From positions 1-22,914 of the forward strand of contig USAY01000017.1 in the NCBI GenBank assembly GCA_900552755.1: a stretch of DNA of 22,914 nt, given 5' to 3'. Position 1 is the stretch's first letter. The number at the start of each line of letters is the position of its first letter. Of this stretch, positions 7,499-13,579 are shown piece by piece. The notes under the pieces were generated by a model. The model was not told where the DNA came from, searched no databases, and was given only the letters and a program-made list of their open reading frames with translations. A program made the translations under genes and the position numbers. The DNA comes from an uncultured Collinsella sp. (GTDB taxonomy: Bacteria > Actinomycetota > Coriobacteriia > Coriobacteriales > Coriobacteriaceae).

Positions 7499-8137
7499 AT
7501 GGAAATCTTCAACGCGACCAACCTGCTCTACATTTGGGGCGGCTTTGTTAAGACCATCGAGATCTCGGCGCTGTCGATCTTTTTCTCGCTCATCTTTGGC
7601 ACGGTGCTGGCGCTCGTTAAAAGCTATGCGCCCCGCCCATTCCGTATTTTGGTGAGCGCCTATATCGAGTTGTTCCGTTGCACGCCGAACCTGCTGTGGA
7701 TTCTGTTTATCTACTTTACGGTGCAGGGTTTGGACATTGTGATTTCGACCATCGCCTTTACGCTGTTTACTAGCGCTGTTATGGCCGAGATTGTGCGCGG
7801 CGGCCTCAACTCGATTCCGCGCGGCCAGTTTGAGGCAGCGCAGAGCCAGGGCTTCGGTTTCTTTGCCACCATGCGCTACATCATTCTGCCTCAGACGTTT
7901 AAGACGATCATTCCGGCGCTGTTTAGCCAGTGCACGACCGTCATTAAGGACAGCTCGTATCTTTCGGGCATTAACGTGGCCGAGCTCATGTACACGGCAA
8001 ACGTGGTGATGGCCCACGCGATCGACCTGTCGCAGGTGCTTATGCTCTACGGCCTGGTGTTTGCGATGTACTTTGTGCTCAACTTTGGTATCTCGCTGCT
8101 GGTCCGAGCGTATCAACGTCGTATCGTAGCCGCATAG
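7499..8137 (+). CDS. Amino-acid ABC transporter permease 2 (HisM/GlnP family)
   Basis: The second membrane subunit has 212 residues and its own EAA loop (EAAQSQGFGFFATMRYIILPQ). Its ATG lies 3 nt after the preceding stop and uses AGAGGAGG (7483-7490) inside the previous gene, so the two permeases are translationally coupled in equal amounts. This completes the importer: one ATPase gene, one receptor and two different permeases. A large inverted repeat begins directly at the stop codon. Confidence 0.94.
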   Translation: MEIFNATNLLYIWGGFVKTIEISALSIFFSLIFGTVLALVKSYAPRPFRILVSAYIELFRCTPNLLWILFIYFTVQGLDIVISTIAFTLFTSAVMAEIVRGGLNSIPRGQFEAAQSQGFGFFATMRYIILPQTFKTIIPALFSQCTTVIKDSSYLSGINVAELMYTANVVMAHAIDLSQVLMLYGLVFAMYFVLNFGISLLVRAYQRRIVAA

Positions 8138-8243
8138 TCCTGCTTCCCCAAGCACGGCACCTTGCCCCTCAATCGTCACTTGCGTACATTTAGTACGCGG
8201 CGCTCCTCTTTCGGGGCAATCTGCCGCACTTGGGAAACCAGGA
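8138..8243. repeat. Long imperfect inverted repeat with inner hairpin, abutting the permease stop
   Basis: The 31-nt arms at 8138-8168 and 8213-8243 match at about 25 positions by eye (TCCTG, CCCAAG, CGGCA and TTGCCCC are shared). Inside, GCGTAC (8182-8187) and GTACGC (8193-8198) form a second perfect stem around ATTTA. There is no T tract. It could end or stabilise the ABC transcript, act as a repeat element, or both. The remainder, 8244-8308, shows only AT-rich DNA and the ribosome binding site of the next gene. Confidence 0.7.
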
Positions 8244-8308
8244 CGGTCGTAAGTGACAAAATGGGAATCAGGAATCGCCTATTTTTCATTTGTTAGAAAG
8301 GAATCGCG

Positions 8309-8932
8309 ATGAGCGATCTGGAGAATAAGAAGAATCCTGTGGTCATTACCATCGCGCGCGACTTTGGCGCCGAGGGCCACGAGATTGGTCGCATGCTTGC
8401 CGACGAGTTGGGGATTCCGCTGTACGATAACGAGCTGCTGGTGCGCGCGTCGCTGCGCGCGGGCGAGTCGCTCGACAAGATGGCTGCCTACGACGAGCGC
8501 CTGGCCGTGGAGAATATGGCGTTTCTGCCCGACCGCTACGATGCACGTTCGTACTCGGACAAGTTGTTCCAAAAGATGAGCCAGGTGATTTTGGATCTGG
8601 GCGAGACCGAGAGCTGCATTATCGAAGGCCGTCTGTCCGATTACCTGCTGCGTAACAATCCCAACCACATTGCCGTGTTGGTGACCGCACCCTTTGAGGA
8701 CCGCGTCGAGATCGTGCGCAAGAAGCGCGGCCTTAACAAAAAGAAGGGCGCCAAGCTGGTCAAGCAGCAGCAGAAGGCGCGCGAGGCGTTCTATAAGCGC
8801 TACAGCGCCGGAAAGTGGAAGATGACGAGTGGCAAGGACATCGTCGTCAACCGCGCCAAGCTGGGCCGCGAGGGCTGCAAAGATGTCATCGCCGCTGCCT
8901 ACCGCTACAAGGTAGCGCAGCTCGAAGGCTAG
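8309..8932 (+). CDS. Cytidylate kinase-like family protein
   Basis: The 207-residue product resembles the Cytidylate_kin_2 family, proteins related to CMP kinase but of uncertain substrate. The N-terminus has the family's nucleotide-binding region ITIARDFGAEGHEIGRMLA at about residues 13-31, which lacks a classical GxxGxGK[ST] P-loop. Other family signs are IPLYDNELL, CIIEGRLSDYLL and LVTAPFEDRV, with a lysine-rich lid-like stretch at about 135-155. AGAAAGGA (8295-8302) lies 6 nt before the ATG. It is separated from the ABC operon by 171 nt and ends in its own terminator. It is not the housekeeping Cmk, so the substrate is open. Confidence 0.82.
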   Translation: MSDLENKKNPVVITIARDFGAEGHEIGRMLADELGIPLYDNELLVRASLRAGESLDKMAAYDERLAVENMAFLPDRYDARSYSDKLFQKMSQVILDLGETESCIIEGRLSDYLLRNNPNHIAVLVTAPFEDRVEIVRKKRGLNKKKGAKLVKQQQKAREAFYKRYSAGKWKMTSGKDIVVNRAKLGREGCKDVIAAAYRYKVAQLEG

Positions 8933-8941
8933 CCGATCAAT

Positions 8942-8981
8942 AACCACCACAAAGGGGACAAGCACCTTTGCGGTGGTTTTT
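8942..8981. terminator. Rho-independent terminator built from a REP-like hairpin, between convergent genes
   Basis: AACCACCACAAAGG (8942-8955) pairs with CCTTTGCGGTGGTT (8965-8978) with one A/C mismatch and loop GGACAAGCA. T5 follows on the plus strand. It lies between the kinase-like gene and the convergent LuxR gene. It belongs to the same repeat family as 10554, 12796 and 19843. Confidence 0.85.
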
Positions 8982-8984
8982 GTT

Positions 8985-10388
8985 TTAGGCCGAGGGGAAG
9001 GCCTTGGTGAGACCGGCGCGCGTCTGCGTGTCGGTCTTTTGGTAGATGGAGCTCAGGTGGCGCTGTACCATGCGCATCGAGATACCGAGTTCCTCGGCAA
9101 CCTGCTTGAGCGGGCGTTCATCCTGGGTCACGGCTATGAGCACGTCGACTTCGCGCGGGGTGAGAGCGTGGTTGGCGATGAAGGCCTGGCGTTGCTCCTC
9201 GATGGTGGGGGCGGCGAGTGCTTCTTCTGCCAGCTGCTCGCGCTCGCGCTCCCGCTCGGTTTGGGGCAGGCGGAACAGGCCCGCGGCTACAAACGCCGCG
9301 CAGGCGGCGACGAGCAAAACGAGCGCACCGATCATAATGAGGGCAACGTTATCCGAGGTCACGAGAGCAAGCGAGATGCCCGATGTGGTGAAAGCGCATA
9401 CATTGTTGGCGGCGCGGCCCATGCCAGCCCAAAGGGCGGGCGCATGCATGCGCGGTGCCAGCTGTGTAAAGGTGGCGGTAAAGAACGTGACAAAAAAGCC
9501 CGAACTCAGATAAAAGACGACAAGGCCCAGGTTGGGATCGGCGCCGGCCTCCACGGCCAGGATGGAAATGGTCGAGAGCACGGCGATGCCGAGCATGACA
9601 AGTCCCATGTAGCGGCGCTCGGCAAGATCAAAGATAAGACCGGCGGCAAGGCCGCTTGCCGCCAAAAAGAGGCGCGGCCAGGTCTGCACGGCAATGGTGC
9701 CGTGGGCGTTGGAGAGTGTGACCACGTTGTCGAGGGTCGAGAACAAGCAGGCAAGAACTATGACGAGCACGATGCTCCAGCATGCCTGTTTGACGAGGGC
9801 ATGTGAGGGCTCGGCAAAGGGATTGATGGCGGGGCAGGAGCTCTCAGCAGCCTTTTGGGGAACGACGATGAGGGCGGAGATGGCGATAGTCGCTGTGCCA
9901 AGGACAATAAGCTCTGCGATACCGCCGCAATTGAGCAGGTTGATGGCGAACTGTATCAGGATGCCCGCGGCATAGGCCGCTCCTGCGCCAGTGGCGAGCT
10001 TGGGATCATCCTGGAATGCCAACGAAAAGGCGTGGTGCGCTGCGGCACCCAACAGGCCGAGTCCGAGGAATGCGAGGCAGCCCAGAATCTCGAGGGCAAG
10101 CGAACCCGTGGGGGACTGGATCTGGGTCAATCCCAGGATGGCGATGGGAACGGCGGCGCTGACAACTGCCTGGGGCTGGCCTTTGCGTTGGGCGAGACCG
10201 AGCAGTGGTGCATATCCGATAAAGCCGATGACGCTGGCGCCAAGGATAAAGCCCTGTGCGATCACAACGCGTTCGGCACCGGCGAGCAGCCCGACGTTGA
10301 CGTCGAAGCGAAACTCGGCGGCAAGGAAGGCGAAGGTGAAGAGCGCGAGTGCCAGAAGCGCGTTGATTTTAGACCTGCTCAGGTTCAA
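8985..10388 (-). CDS. LuxR-type regulator with N-terminal multi-pass membrane domain
   Basis: The 467-residue protein has about 12 hydrophobic segments over residues 1-370, resembling an MFS-type sensor or transporter fold. A charged linker follows, then a C-terminal LuxR/GerE helix-turn-helix at about 408-460 (LTPREVDVL, VAEELGISMRMVQRHLSSIYQKT). Such membrane-tethered LuxR proteins are common in Coriobacteriia and probably sense a small molecule and bind DNA from the membrane. The start codon is TTG at 10388; AAAGGA on the minus strand sits about 7 nt upstream and no ATG is available. It is divergent from the first surface-protein gene, so it may control that gene. This last point is inference. 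Confidence 0.88.
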   Translation of the reverse strand: MNLSRSKINALLALALFTFAFLAAEFRFDVNVGLLAGAERVVIAQGFILGASVIGFIGYAPLLGLAQRKGQPQAVVSAAVPIAILGLTQIQSPTGSLALEILGCLAFLGLGLLGAAAHHAFSLAFQDDPKLATGAGAAYAAGILIQFAINLLNCGGIAELIVLGTATIAISALIVVPQKAAESSCPAINPFAEPSHALVKQACWSIVLVIVLACLFSTLDNVVTLSNAHGTIAVQTWPRLFLAASGLAAGLIFDLAERRYMGLVMLGIAVLSTISILAVEAGADPNLGLVVFYLSSGFFVTFFTATFTQLAPRMHAPALWAGMGRAANNVCAFTTSGISLALVTSDNVALIMIGALVLLVAACAAFVAAGLFRLPQTEREREREQLAEEALAAPTIEEQRQAFIANHALTPREVDVLIAVTQDERPLKQVAEELGISMRMVQRHLSSIYQKTDTQTRAGLTKAFPSA

Positions 10389-10425
10389 GGACGGTCCTTT
10401 GGGTGGACGAATAATCGTGTCCTCG

Positions 10426-10431
10426 ATTGTA
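10426..10431 (-). promoter_or_regulatory. Candidate -10 box of the LuxR gene
   Basis: ATTGTA on the plus strand reads TACAAT on the minus strand, 37 nt before the TTG start. No clear -35 is seen. Confidence 0.35.
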
Positions 10432-10481
10432 GCGTTCCCGGGACGAGTGTGGCGATGGCGAAATCATATTGAATTAAACCG

Positions 10482-10518
10482 CAGGTAGAGGCCTAGGTTC
10501 ACATCTACGAACCTAGGC
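10482..10518. promoter_or_regulatory. Dyad TAGGTTC-N8-GAACCTA with GCAGGTAGA box, upstream of the first surface gene
   Basis: GCCTAGGTTC (10491-10500) and GAACCTAGGC (10509-10518) are perfect 10-bp complements around 8 nt. GCAGGTAGA stands just left of it. The same box and the same 7-bp core with identical 8-nt spacing occur upstream of the second surface gene (12836-12874). This points to a shared operator or leader structure. The rest of 10389-10614 holds one REP-like hairpin and no gene. Confidence 0.65.
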
Positions 10519-10553
10519 ATATGGAGTCATTTGGCACATCTTGGTGGTACAGG

Positions 10554-10587
10554 ACCACCACAAAGGGGGCAGGCACCTTTGTGGTGG
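10554..10587. repeat. REP-like hairpin, ACCACCACAAAGG family
   Basis: ACCACCACAAAGG (10554-10566) pairs with CCTTTGTGGTGG (10576-10587) around GGGCAGGCA. It has no T tract and lies between the dyad and the ribosome binding site of the surface gene. Confidence 0.8.
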
Positions 10588-10614
10588 CATGTCCCTACGA
10601 CCAAGGAGGCCGTT

Positions 10615-11049
10615 ATGAACGTAAGCCACTTTGACAAGCAAGCTCAGCGTGAGTCCACCTGCTCGCTGGTTCACGGTACCTGGCGTTGTGTGGGTGCCAA
10701 AATAGCTTGCGCCGGCGCGTGTGCGCTTATGGTCGGGCAGTTGCTGCTGCCGAGCGTGGCGCTGGCGACGGAATGCGCCGATCCCGCCGCTGGGACGGAT
10801 GAGGTTGCCGCGGCTCCGGTGACGCCGACGGTTGCGGAGGATACGGCGGCTCCGGCGCCGGTACCGGTGGCTCCGGCTGCGCCGATGACTGACGCGGCTC
10901 CGGCGGCACCGTCCACGGCAGAAGCTCAGCAAGATCAGCAGGACGCACCGGCGGCAACGGCAAAGATGCGGGCGCTGCTGACCAAGACGGCTCTCTTGGC
11001 GGCGCCGACAGCTCGTCGGCAAACGACGCTATCATGCCCTGTGGCGTGA
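10615..11049 (+). CDS. N-terminal part of surface protein 1 (signal peptide and Ala/Pro-rich linker), frame-interrupted
   Basis: The ATG at 10615 follows AAGGAGG (10603-10609) by 5 nt, a strong start. The 144-residue reading begins with a long charged n-region, then a hydrophobic stretch at about 30-45 and a likely signal peptidase site near ALA-TE (about 50). A low-complexity Ala/Pro/Thr linker follows. It stops at TGA 11047-11049. The cell-wall-anchored body continues in the -1 frame (11034-12599), which is open from 10893. The linker reading in that frame (GKDAGAADQDGSLGG) is plausible surface-protein linker, so one base seems to be missing somewhere between about 10945 and 11034. It may be a broken gene, a phase-off allele or a sequence error. 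As read, only a short secreted peptide would be made. Confidence 0.75.
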   Translation: MNVSHFDKQAQRESTCSLVHGTWRCVGAKIACAGACALMVGQLLLPSVALATECADPAAGTDEVAAAPVTPTVAEDTAAPAPVPVAPAAPMTDAAPAAPSTAEAQQDQQDAPAATAKMRALLTKTALLAAPTARRQTTLSCPVA

Positions 11050-12599
11050 CCGATGTGACAGGCGGGAGCGGTGTTAAGGTCAACACGACCGTGGTCCGCC
11101 ACGATACGGACTGCAAGCTTTCGGACAACATCACGCTCGAAAAGGGCCAGCCGTATACCTATGATTTTCCCGATGTTGAGGGCGGCATGCCGGATGAGCC
11201 GCTCTGCGAACTTGTCGAAACCAAGTACTACCGGGCCGATGCTGCTTCGGGCACCCTGGCTGAAGTCCAGGACACATCTATGTCCGATGTGACGGCTCAC
11301 TTTGAGCCTGTTGGCGATCACATGAGGCTGACGCTGACCTTTACGGGTGGCGCGGCAGGCGGCTCGTATCGACTCACGCGCAATGAGGATCTTTATATTG
11401 GCGCGGCACTGACGTATACCAGCACCGACTATGAAGGTGACAACGGCTACGCGGGCAGCTCGATTACCGTCAACGAAACCAGGGACGACTATTACCTCCG
11501 CTACGTCATCAATAGCGAAATTACGCTTGTTGCATCGGAAAACGAAGCCCTCCATAACCTGAACGTCAACGACGTGAAGACCGACTACGCGCCCGGCGAG
11601 GCGCCGCGCGCGACCGCGACGATCCCCGCCGCCGATGCCGACAAGTACGAGATCGCCTACGAGTGCTGGGAGGAAATGGATGGCAGCGACCCTGCGGAGC
11701 TCACGCCCGTTGCCTTCTGGTATTCCGACCCTGCCAAGTATCCGACGGGCGCGAGGAGGATCGAACACTTCGAAGAGGGCAAGTTCTACATGTACTCCGT
11801 TGAGCTGAGGCTCAAGGGCGACAATACCGTGGCCGATGACTGCAATATGAACGTCAACGGTCATTGGGCGCACCACATCAAGACCGTCAACGGCGTCTTC
11901 GCCCCAAACGCTGACAATATGCTGTGCGAGCAGCCAATCGACGAATGGCGTGCCATCGACGTTATAGAGATCAACGGCGCCACGACCACCTTCAAGGCGG
12001 GCGATAAGCCGGTCTTTACGGCGAATGTTCCGACGGGCTCCAACTCCCTTCCTCAGTGTGAGTTCTGGACGGGCAGCGATGGCAGCGAAGTGAACTCTCA
12101 GAAGTTCTGGGATCAGAACATCACGAATCACATCGACGTCTTTAAGCCCGGCGTGACCTATCGCTACGGTATCTACCTCAAGTCCGCGCGCGGCTTCTAC
12201 TTTACGTCCGACACCAAGCTGGTGATCAACGGCCAGGAGTGCGGCTACCAGGTCGCGGATAGCGTTTCCGATGAGGACAGCGGCTGGATCTACACCCTGT
12301 GGCTCAACACCGATCTGGCGTTTACGCCCGAAGCCACGCCGACTCCCGACCCGCAGCCTACGCCGGATCCCAAGCCGACACCGCAGCCTGAGGTGAAACC
12401 CGAGACCAAGCCTGCGGCCAAGCCGGCCACGACAACCGCCACGACCAAAACGGTTAAGAAAGCCGCGCAGGCCAAGAAGAGCGACGCTGTCCTGGCTACC
12501 ACGGGGGATACCACCGCAATGACGGTTACCGCCCTAGGCATCGCCGGCGCGACCGTCGCCGCCGCCGGCATCGCCGCAACCAAGCGCCGCAAGCGTTAG
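11034..12599 (+). CDS. Body of LAxTG-anchored surface protein 1, frame-shifted from its signal peptide
   Basis: The 521-residue reading starts at an ATG with no ribosome binding site, so it is best seen as the continuation of the gene that begins at 10615. Two related modules of about 100 residues can be picked out, at about 190-290 and 310-405. Each has a start like 'NVND/EING', a central aromatic 'Y-x-C-W/EFWTG' segment, a 'FEEGKFYMYSVEL' or 'FKPGVTYRYGIYL' strand and an 'NG' end, which suggests Ig-like repeats. A Pro-rich wall-spanning stretch (PTPDPQPTPDPKPTP) and a Lys/Ala/Thr segment follow. The sorting signal is LATTG at 487-491, then a hydrophobic stretch and KRRKR. LAxTG is the form recognised by class E sortases. 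The ligand is unknown. Confidence 0.85.
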   Translation: MPCGVTDVTGGSGVKVNTTVVRHDTDCKLSDNITLEKGQPYTYDFPDVEGGMPDEPLCELVETKYYRADAASGTLAEVQDTSMSDVTAHFEPVGDHMRLTLTFTGGAAGGSYRLTRNEDLYIGAALTYTSTDYEGDNGYAGSSITVNETRDDYYLRYVINSEITLVASENEALHNLNVNDVKTDYAPGEAPRATATIPAADADKYEIAYECWEEMDGSDPAELTPVAFWYSDPAKYPTGARRIEHFEEGKFYMYSVELRLKGDNTVADDCNMNVNGHWAHHIKTVNGVFAPNADNMLCEQPIDEWRAIDVIEINGATTTFKAGDKPVFTANVPTGSNSLPQCEFWTGSDGSEVNSQKFWDQNITNHIDVFKPGVTYRYGIYLKSARGFYFTSDTKLVINGQECGYQVADSVSDEDSGWIYTLWLNTDLAFTPEATPTPDPQPTPDPKPTPQPEVKPETKPAAKPATTTATTKTVKKAAQAKKSDAVLATTGDTTAMTVTALGIAGATVAAAGIAATKRRKR

Positions 12600-12766
12600 G
12601 GGTGGGTAGCGGCTCTCGTTCTCGGCCTCAGCAAAATCTCAATCTGTAACACCAAACTGCCCAAAACGGCTCTAGATGTTACAGATTTAGATGAACCGAA
12701 TGGCCGCCAATCTAATGTCTCGATCTGTAACACCAGGCGGGGAATTTGACCTCTAACTGTTACAGA
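12600..12766. repeat. Copy A of a duplicated 3' intergenic segment
   Basis: From the stop codon of surface gene 1 onward this DNA aligns without gaps to 19556-19722 (offset 6956), with about seven mismatches counted by eye. The alignment continues into the last 35 codons of both genes. The two copies are direct repeats enclosing surface gene 2. Confidence 0.9.
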
Positions 12767-12774
12767 TCGAGACA
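12637..12774. repeat. Tandem hairpin array A (2 units, 81-bp period)
   Basis: Unit 1 pairs TCTCAATCTGTAACA (12637-12651) with 12677-12691, with one mismatch. Unit 2 pairs TCTCGATCTGTAACA (12718-12732) perfectly with 12758-12772, extended to 17 bp (12716/12774). Both loops are 25 nt and differ in sequence; the units are 26 nt apart. Confidence 0.9.
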
Positions 12775-12795
12775 AACCGACCGGCCGAGTCCAGG

Positions 12796-12830
12796 ACCAC
12801 CGCAAAGATGCCTGTCCCCTTTGTGGTGGT
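12796..12830. repeat. REP-like hairpin, ACCACCACAAAGG family, inverted loop
   Basis: ACCACCGCAAAG (12796-12807) pairs with CTTTGTGGTGGT (12819-12830). The loop reads ATGCCTGTCCC, the opposite orientation to the copies at 8942 and 10554. Confidence 0.8.
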
Positions 12831-12835
12831 TTGCG

Positions 12836-12874
12836 CAGGTAGAACGGTAGGTTCGTATATATGAACCTACCGTT
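12836..12874. promoter_or_regulatory. Dyad TAGGTTC-N8-GAACCTA with GCAGGTAGA box, upstream of the second surface gene
   Basis: AACGGTAGGTTC (12843-12854) and GAACCTACCGTT (12863-12874) are perfect 12-bp complements around GTATATAT, preceded by GCAGGTAGA. A T-rich stretch (CGCTTTGTTTTT) follows, so the RNA form could also act as an attenuator. TTGCGC (12831-12836) and TATATA in the loop are 19 nt apart and could form a weak promoter that the dyad would overlap. Confidence 0.65.
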
Positions 12875-12935
12875 CGCTTTGTTTTTGGACGACGATTACG
12901 CTGGATGACTTTTGGTTTGCAGGAAAGGAACGACC

Positions 12936-13568
12936 ATGAGGTGGACCACTGTTCGAGCGCTTTGCTGCCGCCTGACCGTTGCCGCGGTGACCCTCACCAT
13001 GGTGACGGGTTCGTTGCCCGCGGGCGCGTTTGCCGAGACCCTCACCACCGATAGCACCTTTGTGCAGACGGATAACGGCCATGCGGACGACGCCACCTCC
13101 GCCGATTCGGCTGACGCCCAAGCGTCAGACTCTGCTTCCGCCGACCCCACGCCCGATGCCGGCGCTGCCGACCCCACAGCGCTCGAGGCCGGTGACACCC
13201 CTACGCCCCCGGCCTCCGAGATTGCATCGGCGGCGGGCCTGACGGGCGCCGGGCAGACCGAGAGCACGCCCGTGGGTACGCTCGCCACCGATCTTGTCGA
13301 GGGTAAGGAACTCGCCGAGCAGCAGAAACAAGAGGAGACCGCCGAAGCCGAAGCAACCTGGAATGAGGATCTTGGGCTCTGGATGACCTCGAAGGGCGCC
13401 ACGGGCGTAAAGGACGAATACGACGATGGCTACGTGGCCGGCGAGCAGACCCCCGCGCAGTACTACTTCTCGATTGATAACCTCACCAACGAAATTTCTA
13501 TCGAGTATGGCGATGCGGGCATTACCACGTTGGAGGTGCCCTCGACCATCGACGACAAAATGTCGTAA
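12936..13568 (+). CDS. N-terminal part of giant surface protein 2 (signal peptide and first LRR segment), frame-interrupted
   Basis: The ATG at 12936 follows AGGAAAGGA (12921-12929) by 6 nt. The 210-residue reading has a classical signal peptide (Arg-containing n-region, hydrophobic core, likely cleavage after AFA at about 33), an acidic Asp/Ala/Ser-rich linker to about 125, then the start of a structured domain ending in EVPSTIDDK. TAA at 13566-13568 stops it. Adding a single A to the A4 run at 13557-13560 would read DDK-NVVSLTGMGSAALTSITF and join the body in frame, matching the leucine-rich-repeat pattern. The alternative frame is open only from 13481, so the lesion lies in 13481-13568, most likely at the A run. 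Confidence 0.8.
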   Translation: MRWTTVRALCCRLTVAAVTLTMVTGSLPAGAFAETLTTDSTFVQTDNGHADDATSADSADAQASDSASADPTPDAGAADPTALEAGDTPTPPASEIASAAGLTGAGQTESTPVGTLATDLVEGKELAEQQKQEETAEAEATWNEDLGLWMTSKGATGVKDEYDDGYVAGEQTPAQYYFSIDNLTNEISIEYGDAGITTLEVPSTIDDKMS

Positions 13569-13579
13569 GCCTTACGGGT

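Noticed and set aside
8973..9806. Plus-strand open frame antisense to the LuxR gene
   Set aside because: The minus-strand frame has clear membrane segments and a LuxR HTH; the plus-strand reading is low-complexity and begins inside the terminator stem.
11034..12599. Surface body 1 as an independent gene starting at 11034
   Set aside because: It has no ribosome binding site, lacks a signal peptide despite a sorting signal, and overlaps the end of the signal-peptide frame. A split gene is the simpler reading.
12596..12805. Minus-strand frame with a 27-residue repeat (LVLQIE) over hairpin array A, and its relative at 19552-19782
   Set aside because: The repeat arises because the 81-bp DNA period is divisible by three. 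There is no ribosome binding site, and the loops and arms are constrained as palindromes, not codons.
13551..13570. Programmed -1 ribosomal frameshift in surface gene 2
   Set aside because: No X-XXY-YYZ heptamer is present; slipping back at AAA would place the tRNA on CAA. An A-run length change explains the data better. The same holds for gene 1.
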